A stretch of DNA of 64,000 bases from Ectobius pallidus (taxonomy: Eukaryota > Arthropoda > Insecta > Blattodea > Ectobiidae). Made by a program: the position numbers and the translations under genes. Location: NCBI GenBank assembly GCA_964059195.1, contig CAXKWD010000004.1:122484043-122548042 (forward strand), read 5' to 3'. Within the stretch, counting starts at the first letter, position 1. Each line of letters opens with the position of its first letter. Under the pieces are notes generated by a model. It had not been told where the DNA came from. It made no database searches and saw only the letters and a program-made list of their open reading frames with translations. Shown piece by piece: positions 57,133 through 64,000 of this stretch.

Positions 57133-58084
57133 ATGGAAAATCGAAATTTTTGAAACCACGTCTTGTGGGGTATCGTTGAAAAGCTCTTGACGAGTACTCT
57201 ACAAATCAATAACTATTTTCTCGATAGCTCACATATAAGGCGAGATTTGAATGTTTGAAAGACAATAACACTTAAAAATATAACTCAGCCTGAAGGCCTG
57301 CCGAAAGGAATGTGTGAGGACCGACTAAGGATAAAATTACCAATGTAATAGAGTTTGAAATATTCAAAATAATAGTTACACACGTTACATTAGAGCAATA
57401 ATGTATGGCAAAATAAAAAATTAATAATAAAAAATAATATCAATTTAAAACATAATAAACAACTCTCTTTTTATAAAAAAGATTTCAGATTTATTTATAT
57501 TTCATATGGTGCATTGTACACTTTGATATTGCTGTGATAAAATAATTCTCAGTAAAAAGGAGTTTAATATGAAAGTGTTATCCTTAAAGAACACTGGGAC
57601 TACTGTGTTGTGTTGATACCTTGAGTTTGATAGAGTTATCACAGTCATGGCTCTCTTTAAGAATTATTATAATATCATTAATTTTGTCTTGTTTAGCGGC
57701 TTTGCTAATTTTATTCATTGCTGATCTTGCGCACAGCCTCCCAGAATATTATATCCTTTTCTTGTTGTCAAAACAAATGATTGTAGGCTCTTGCTCTTTG
57801 CCGAATTCAGTTCTTATTATTGCGGGTTTGTCATGCCAAGGCTAAAGAAGGAGAGTGCTGCGCAGTGACAATAAATTAAACCAAAAGCACTTCGAAATCT
57901 ACCTCAGCCTGTAGGCCTGAATAAAGGGATTTTTTTAATCAGAGCATATCACTGACAAAAGAAAATAGGCATGTGTTTATTGCTACCTATACTCTTGTAA
58001 ATAACCATTAAATGTATTTTTTCTTTTTGTACCAACTGACGAGTCACCTGTTTACGGAGCATTCGCTCATTACATGTAAGCGTA

Positions 58085-58829
58085 CAGTCGGTCAAATAAA
58101 AAACGTCGAGCGGTATTTGATTAAGTATCACGAACGAGCATATGCGCATGTACAGGAATACTTAAGGTTAGGTTCACACCTGCTTCTTGTCTCTCCATGT
58201 ATTTTCTTGATTATTTAGTCAGTTTTGTTCCAAAACAAACATGTATAGAAGGCTGTGGCTATATGTCTCACATCCGCCATATTCTTGGTTGCAAATTCTT
58301 ATAATATTAATAATTAATAAATTCGCAAGGAATATGATTATTCAAGGAGCATTTTTTAAAGATTTTATTTTATAATACCGGTACTTGTAGTGCAAAACCA
58401 ATAACTTACGTTCAACTTCTGCAACCAATCTAGCATCGAAATATGCGGCCGGCCAGATCCACGATTCCTATGAAAACTTCCGGTCGCATTAAGAAATATG
58501 GTCTTTAAGAAATATGGAACCTTCTCGATGCTTCAGGTCAGTTACAGCCCTAACTACACTTTCTTTCAAGCTAGCATTTTTAGGCCTATGTGGCGCGATG
58601 ACACACAGCAAAATGAATTATGACAATAAATTAAGTTGAATATCGTGTGTTGCGCTTTCCGCGTAGTTCATTTTTTCCCTCGTTCATTTTTTTCCCTCCT
58701 GTCGCATGGCCTCATATTTCCGAGAATGTCCTGTATTTTATGTTTTTTTATAGGAAACTTGTGAACTAATGCGTTAAAACTTTAATTTGAACTGCATACG
58801 AGTCCCGGCGTTTTTTATTTGACCGACTG
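58085..58829. mobile_element. Tc1/mariner-type MITE (745 bp)
   Basis: Ends CAGTCGGTCAAATAAAAAAC / GTTTTTTATTTGACCGACTG are flanked by TA (58083-58084, 58830-58831). No transposase frame inside. An (ATCTT)n run follows at about 58850-58881. Confidence 0.85.
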
Positions 58830-60535
58830 TATGTGACAATAAAACATTTTATCTTATCTTATCTTATCTTATCTTATCTTATCTGCTGTTTGTTCCCCAG
58901 TGAAAGACTGGAGTCTTTAGATGGGCTACAATAAGAGCTTTGTGATAATATACAGGATATATAAATTACATTTGCATACCAATGATATTGTAACTCAGTT
59001 CTTGCTGTGGTTCTAATGCATGTAAACATTCATTTAATAGTAGGTTAGGAACTACTCAAACTAAAAATATGATTTTTGCATGCACAAGTGCATAAATATA
59101 CACTCTTTCCCCTTAACTGTGTCCCTGAAGTGAAATTACACTATTTCCATGTAGCGAAAGTTGTATTTGGAAGTCTGAAGTCTGGTATTGCAGCCTGACA
59201 GCGCAGAACATACCTTTCAGTCTGGGCTTCTTAGTCACACTAGTTGTATTTTTGTAGTGCTGATGGCTTCAGTTTTCTTGCTAGCAATTTTGGAGCATTT
59301 GTAATTGAGAACACCATCAGTACAGCAGTTTTAATTAACAAGTTCTTATAGGAATACATAAACTGGATGTTTTTGATGTGTTCCAAGTATAGACGACAAT
59401 TTTTACTCAAATATTTTACATCTTTTATTATTGGGTCTTCTCGTCGACAATTAATGCCCCATTTTTTTGGACCAGAAATCATTACAACAGAATGGAAAAT
59501 AAAATATTACATTAAAGTAAGTTGAAACATAACCACACCAGAACACGTGTCAAGAGTAAGCCAGTAGGCCTACAATAAATATTACATATTTTTGTTTTTA
59601 CCATTCTGGATCTTTTGGGAAAGTGAAGAAATGGAATTCTTTCTTTAATACTACTGCAATTTACAGCAGAACAGTAAGGTTCTTTCGAAACATGCAGTGT
59701 TTTAATAAATGCAACTCCTATTCATTTACATACATCCTGCAGTAGTTACTGTAGTGTTAGTTTATGGCCACTACAATCGCTAGGAGTATGCGCAAGCATG
59801 TTCATCTGGCAGAAAAATGGACTAACTTTCATTACTGTATTAATACGTATACTATGCTTCTGCTGTTAGTGGGTTACTACCCACTCCTAACTAGAAGGCT
59901 GTCACATATTTTAGTCAATAAAAGATATACTTGAAAAGGGTGAGGTTTGAAAGGTTGAAAAATTCTTAATATTTGTTAGAGGTAAAACATGGAAAGAGGT
60001 AATCTGGGGTTTACATGGATAAAGCTATTATTATCCACCAAACTTTGATAAGCAAGGGATTTAGAAAATTCACTTCCATTCTGACCTCTATATGACTAAA
60101 GTACAAACTACTCAAGTATGCCTGAATAACGTAGTTGATATTCTTTTCTGTTGTGCATACTCTGTGGTTTCTCATGAAAAATTTATATGAACTAGCAAAT
60201 GAGCATGTTAACTGTAATACAAAAAAATAATATGTTCGCTTTGTCACAGTAAACTGACAGAACTAAACAAAATATCACTTGAAGAAAAAAAATTATCAGT
60301 AAACTATTGCTCAATCATTTCAGCAGGGGCAGGACTAGAAAAGATGCAGCTACAAAGACGAATGTGACAAAATAATGTAAATGCTTATATATAGAAATAT
60401 TTTGTGATTCTAAATCTCTGCTTAAATAAGTGAGTAAAGTATATTTATTAACATTCATTACCACTTCACTGTGTGATTCCCCCTAATTAGTTATATTATA
60501 TAAGTGAATAAAGACTTCTTTTTCCACAGAACATT

Positions 60536-61423
60536 AGTCCAGTCAATGAATGCTCTAAAAGAGGTGTAGAGGGAAATGGAAGGAACACAATTTTTGACTA
60601 TGGGACTTTGTTTGGACTAGTTAGGAGGTAAACATACTAAAAGTCCTCACTCCTAGGAGGTGAGCGGGGGGCAGGGGGGCCCATGGAAGATCCCTTTTTT
60701 CGGTTTTTCGCTTATATCTCGGAAACTATGGGTCCTAGCAATAATGTTGTTCTATATAAAATTAAAGCTGACAAAATGGTCCACAATGTTGATTCTGTTA
60801 ATGTTTTCGCTATCTCTTCTAGTTTCCGAGATATCCGCGCTCAAAGTTAGCTAATTTTGAAAAAAAATAAAATTGCCTCGTGTTTTTGGCCATATTTTAT
60901 TAGCTAACTCTTCGGCCCTTCGTCCAACGAAAAAGTCCTAAGAAAGAAAGTTGTAGAGAATTAAATGTCCTTCAAGAATATATGATATTTTGCGTTTTAT
61001 CTTTAACCGTTCATACGTTAAAGCACTTTTAACTTTATGTGTAAATTCCGGGACTTTGCAGAAAAACTTAACTTTCGTATTTTCCCTTATTCCACTGCTC
61101 TAACTCTATATAAAAGCCAATATATACATATTTATATGCATAAATAGTATGTACTATACATAAGTTGTACATAAAGGAATTAATAGGCATATATGTATTT
61201 TATAATAAATTTTCAAATAACATATATGCCTATATATGCCTATGCATAGTCCACTCAATGAATGAATGGAGGGAAATGGAACACAATTTTTTACTTTGAG
61301 ACTTTGTTTGGACTAGTTAGAAGTTAAACATACTAAAAACCCTCCCTCCTAGGTGGTGAGCGGGGGGGCAGGGGGTCCGTAGAAGTTACCTTTTTTCGGT
61401 TTTTCTTTTATGTCTCAGATACT
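60536..61423 (+). repeat. direct repeat pair flanking a 0.5-kb segment
   Basis: About 60536-60730 and 61250-61423 share AGTCCASTCAATGAATG, GACTTTGTTTGGACTAGTTA, AACATACTAAAA, CTCCTAGGWGGTGAGCGGGG and CTTTTTTCGGTTTTTC in order. The spacer carries TATCTCGGAAACTATG and TAGTTTCCGAGATAT (inverted) and ATATATGCCTATATATGCC. The second copy ends exactly where the nuclease-like ORF starts. Confidence 0.75.
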
Positions 61424-62374
61424 ATGGTTATTTGGCAAAGAGGTTCCACGATATCTGCCATTTGTGATGGGTATGTCAATTTTGTGAACAGTCACTATCG
61501 TGGAAGGAGTATCACTGTAGTGTTTGATGGGTACACAAGCTCATCCTCAAGTACAAAGGTCGCTGAGCAGCAAAGGCGGTACCGTCTCAGCAAGTCAGCC
61601 GACATACACTTCAATCAGGAGACAGTCATAACTGTGAAGCAGGAAGACTTCCTGTCAAATGCTCACAATAAAAGTCGGCTGATTAAGATGCTGGAGGTCG
61701 CACTACAGGCACATGGAGTCAGAACCCTTCAAGCACAGAATGATGCGGATGTCCTCGGTGTAGACACGGCTGTGGAGTTGTCATGTACCACCGCTGTAGC
61801 TGTTGTTGGTGAGGATGTCGACCTAACAATCCTGTTTATGGCCAAAACACCTGGTGACCAGGACATAAATTTCGTCAAGCCTGGACGTGGAAACATAAAA
61901 CCTACACTGTTTTCTACCCAGGAGCTTCAGACCCAGGGGCTGCAAGACATACTATTTCTACATGCCTTCACTGGGTGCGATATCACCTCAGCAGCCTTCC
62001 GAAAGAGTAAGCTGGGATTTCTCAAACTGTATTTGAGGTCTCCAGATGTCCAGGGACCAGCTGCAGTTTTCTCAGACCCTTCCTCAACAAAGGATGATAT
62101 AGAGGAAGTTGGGAAAAAGTGTATTTTGAGGTGGTACGGGGCCCCACCTAAAGAGAAATCTCTAAACGCTTACCGTTACCAATCCTTCGTAAAATCGGTA
62201 GCCAATATCAAACCAGACATCTCATGCCTCCCACCAACTGAGGGGGCAGCGAAACAACATTATCTGAGGACATATCACCAAGTCCAGATGTGGTTTGGTC
62301 ATGAGCTGCCTCCTCAGATGTATGGTGAAGCTGAATTATTCCACCCCTTTCGATTTATTATAAACAATAGTTAA
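61424..62374 (+). CDS. FEN/PIN-nuclease-like protein, second family member, 5'-truncated
   Basis: An uninterrupted 316-codon frame. The N-terminal half seen in relatives is missing; the frame opens inside the conserved region at VIWQRGSTISAICDGYVNFV. Acidic motifs in order: SITVVFDGYTSSS (about residue 37), QNDADVLGVDTAVELS (about 105), VVGEDVDLTILFM (about 127) and FLHAFTGCDITSAAF (about 180). The order and spacing resemble the FEN1/XPG nuclease pattern (VFDG, EAEA, SEDxDLL, LxGCDY). The C-terminus KQHYLRTYHQVQMWFGHELP is typical of the family, after which the sequence diverges near 62318. It is probably a fragment left by insertion of the LTR element. There is no stop or frameshift, unlike the copy at 51-52 kb. 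Relatives are unnamed proteins in many animals; the enzymatic role is inferred only. Confidence 0.7.
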   Translation: MVIWQRGSTISAICDGYVNFVNSHYRGRSITVVFDGYTSSSSSTKVAEQQRRYRLSKSADIHFNQETVITVKQEDFLSNAHNKSRLIKMLEVALQAHGVRTLQAQNDADVLGVDTAVELSCTTAVAVVGEDVDLTILFMAKTPGDQDINFVKPGRGNIKPTLFSTQELQTQGLQDILFLHAFTGCDITSAAFRKSKLGFLKLYLRSPDVQGPAAVFSDPSSTKDDIEEVGKKCILRWYGAPPKEKSLNAYRYQSFVKSVANIKPDISCLPPTEGAAKQHYLRTYHQVQMWFGHELPPQMYGEAELFHPFRFIINNS

Positions 62375-62399
62375 TTCATATTTATTCGAATCATTCAAA

Positions 62400-63147
62400 T
62401 TATTATTATTATTATTTCGGTATCAAAATTCTCGTTTAGATTATTATTATTATTTCCTAATTCCAAATTTGAAATCTTAACTGTAAAAGAAACGTATATT
62501 TCGAAAATACAACGTACTAAATTTATAGTTTTGGCCCGCGAATTGTTTTAACCAATAGAACTGTTTTACGTAATGAAAAATACAGCCAATAAGAGAGAAG
62601 CATCCTTTAGCCGCGAACCTAGCGTGGTCAGGAGCTCACTTCCACCATATTCGCCGAGGAGAGCAGACCTCCGTACGTTGCTCTTGTGGAAAGTCGCGGG
62701 AAATATTACCTAGCATAATTGCGATTCTCACTAAAGCCACTTGTAAAACACGTATGTATATTATAAAAGATAGCGTGTGAGTTTTCATTTACTTTGTGAG
62801 AAATAAGAAAACAGAAATACACGTAAGTACTTGATAAATGCAATTGAAGTGGTGAATTTACACAAACATCTACGCAGAACACAGTTAATTTGAATAAATG
62901 CCGATATAAAATGTTTATAGTGAAGTTATCATTTATAGAGACATAACTAGCTATAAACCAATCCCTCAGATGATTCGTGTGATACCCTGAGCTACAAAAG
63001 CCGTGGAAAAGATATAGGTGCAGAACTGACGGAGCCCAACAGAGCATCGAAGTAAGTACATTTCCACAACGAATCCAGCTCCCAACAAAACACTCAACCA
63101 AACACCCATCTCAATTTGTCTCCCCAATCCAAGCACCCATATCAATT
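62400..63147 (+). mobile_element. probable 5' LTR of a Ty3/gypsy-like retrotransposon (left end uncertain)
   Basis: Defined by the primer binding site immediately after it. A TATA-like TTATAAAAGA lies at 62761. The left boundary cannot be set because the 3' LTR is outside the window; it should lie between about 62345 and 62520, where the nuclease-like sequence ends and (ATT)n runs occur. Confidence 0.6.
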
Positions 63148-63166
63148 TGGCGCCCAACGTGGGGCT
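63148..63166 (+). promoter_or_regulatory. primer binding site for tRNA-Lys
   Basis: TGGCGCCCAACGTGGGGCT is complementary to the 3' end of insect tRNA-Lys (CUU type; ...AGCCCCACGTTGGGCGCCA) over 19 nt. This is the minus-strand primer site used by gypsy-type LTR elements. Confidence 0.85.
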
Positions 63167-63465
63167 TTTTAAGAACAATCTAACTGTGTAAAGACTCTGT
63201 GAACAAATATTCTAATTGGGACATTAGCAAGCAGATTGCGATACACAGAATTAAGTGAGAATCGTTAGCTAGGTACGGTTACGCGCAACAATCACCACGC
63301 CATCACGAGGTCAGCCCAGGTGTTCGACATCATGCAGTAGGCAGCAGCTGTGACCATCCAACATCAACCGCCAACAATCAAGTTCCAGAATGAAAGTAAT
63401 TGTAAGAAGCCTGTGAAGCCTGCGAAGCCTACAAATAAAGTAAGGTGTTATTTTTATGATTATAA

Positions 63466-64000
63466 ATGAAACTCAGAGGCCGCGAAATAATGTCGCCACA
63501 GAAGGAAAGTTCAGATGTGTTAGAAAATGGACAGGACTTGCTAACTAGTACCGAGATGGAAGGTATTGTAGACAACATAAGTGCTGATAGTAGTTTACAG
63601 TTAGTAGATGAGATTGTTACTGATATGGAAGTTCAGGTCGAAACAGATGTTTCCGTTTCAAATGTAAACGTGACTAGGCGCGAAGATAGTGAATCTTCAG
63701 ATGACCAATTAGAGAACTCAATTAAAAGTTTTATGCAGCAAATGTTCAATAAGCTTAGTAGTAAAATTGAGGATGTTAAGACAGATATTAATGATGTTAA
63801 GGCAGACATAAATGATGTTAAGAATGATGTAAAAAGTGACATTAATAAGGTTAGTACTGATGTAAATAATGTAAAAGCAGATGTAAATGAAAACATTAGT
63901 CTGAAGTTAGTACAATTGGATGAAAACTTGACAAAGTTGAAAGATGATCTAAAACAAGAAGTGGTAAAGGAAGTACAGGAAAGGCTAGGTGATTTCAAAG
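63466..64000 (+). CDS. gag-like coiled-coil protein of the LTR element, cut by window end
   Basis: The frame is open from ATG 63466 (an in-frame TAA precedes it) to the window edge, 178 codons so far. A second in-frame ATG at 63490 starts MSPQKESSDVLENGQDLL. An acidic N-terminal region is followed from about residue 90 by a repeated heptad-like pattern (DVKTDINDVKADINDVKND, VNNVKADVNENIS), a strong coiled coil typical of gag N-terminal regions. It starts 300 bp after the primer binding site, the expected place for gag. The antisense frame over it is a shadow. Confidence 0.7.
   Translation, partial: MKLRGREIMSPQKESSDVLENGQDLLTSTEMEGIVDNISADSSLQLVDEIVTDMEVQVETDVSVSNVNVTRREDSESSDDQLENSIKSFMQQMFNKLSSKIEDVKTDINDVKADINDVKNDVKSDINKVSTDVNNVKADVNENISLKLVQLDENLTKLKDDLKQEVVKEVQERLGDFK

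Larger units (their letters stand above)
55878..64000 (-). other. IPO11 intron, 5' of the first visible exon
   Basis: No further IPO11 exon was seen up to the window end. Contents listed separately. 55930-56930, 57240-58083 and 58890-60535 show no recognised gene; short runs include (TA)n near 56820 and CTCAGCCTGWAGGCCTG near 57286 and 57903. Confidence 0.6.

Noticed and set aside
56976..57209. Minus-strand ORF with a poly-proline run
   Set aside because: It is just the complement of the (TGGGGG)n tract; no homology or exon signals.
63633..63998. Minus-strand Ser/Thr/Leu-rich ORF
   Set aside because: Antisense shadow of the gag-like coiled-coil frame on the plus strand.

Overview
This window reads as insect nuclear DNA, most likely from a large, transposon-rich polyneopteran genome such as a cockroach or termite. 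The host call is an inference. It rests on AT-rich non-coding DNA, very long introns, GT-AG spliced exons, TTAGG-type insect telomere-like repeats and insect-type mobile elements. There are no operons, ribosome binding sites or prokaryotic gene arrays.

Only one host gene is recognised with confidence: importin-11 (IPO11), a nuclear transport receptor. It lies on the minus strand as 12 exons from 55877 down to 4025. All exon junctions keep reading phase and together give about 666 residues. The N-terminal exons must lie right of base 64000. The C-terminal end was not found and probably lies left of base 1. The introns are inflated by transposons; the largest is about 23 kb (9311-32393).

Layout from left to right. 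At 1-4 kb: a long-inverted-repeat element touching the window edge, a pogo-like MITE and an unrecognised exon-like ORF. At 4-9.3 kb: the five most C-terminal visible IPO11 exons with SINE and Penelope-like scraps. At 9.3-32.4 kb: a giant intron holding hAT, SINE, IS630/Tc1-mariner, Harbinger and mariner elements, several LINE fragments, a hAT-like coding pseudogene split by three insertions (one a 3.26-kb palindrome), a TTAA-flanked Kolobok-like element with a P2X7-type 'ballast' domain ORF and a decayed THAP ORF, and a tandem array. At 32.4-45 kb: five exons interspersed with an inverted pair of Penelope-like GIY-YIG copies, an R2-like endonuclease fragment, mariner pieces, two hAT elements with perfect 8-bp target duplications and a SINE. 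At 45-55 kb: an RTE-type LINE with a 13-bp target duplication, and a long-terminal-repeat DNA element (49988-53530) whose decayed gene belongs to a FEN/PIN-nuclease-like family rather than a known transposase. At 55-64 kb: the first two visible IPO11 exons, a Tc1-like MITE, a second diverged nuclease-like ORF (61424-62374), and the 5' end of a Ty3/gypsy-like LTR retrotransposon with a tRNA-Lys primer binding site, cut by the window edge.

Apart from IPO11 the genes do not act together; the window is a layered record of insertions. The most unusual items are the two nuclease-like genes (one inside a 3.5-kb inverted-repeat element), the ballast/THAP TTAA element and the 3.26-kb palindrome with telomere-like repeats near its apex.
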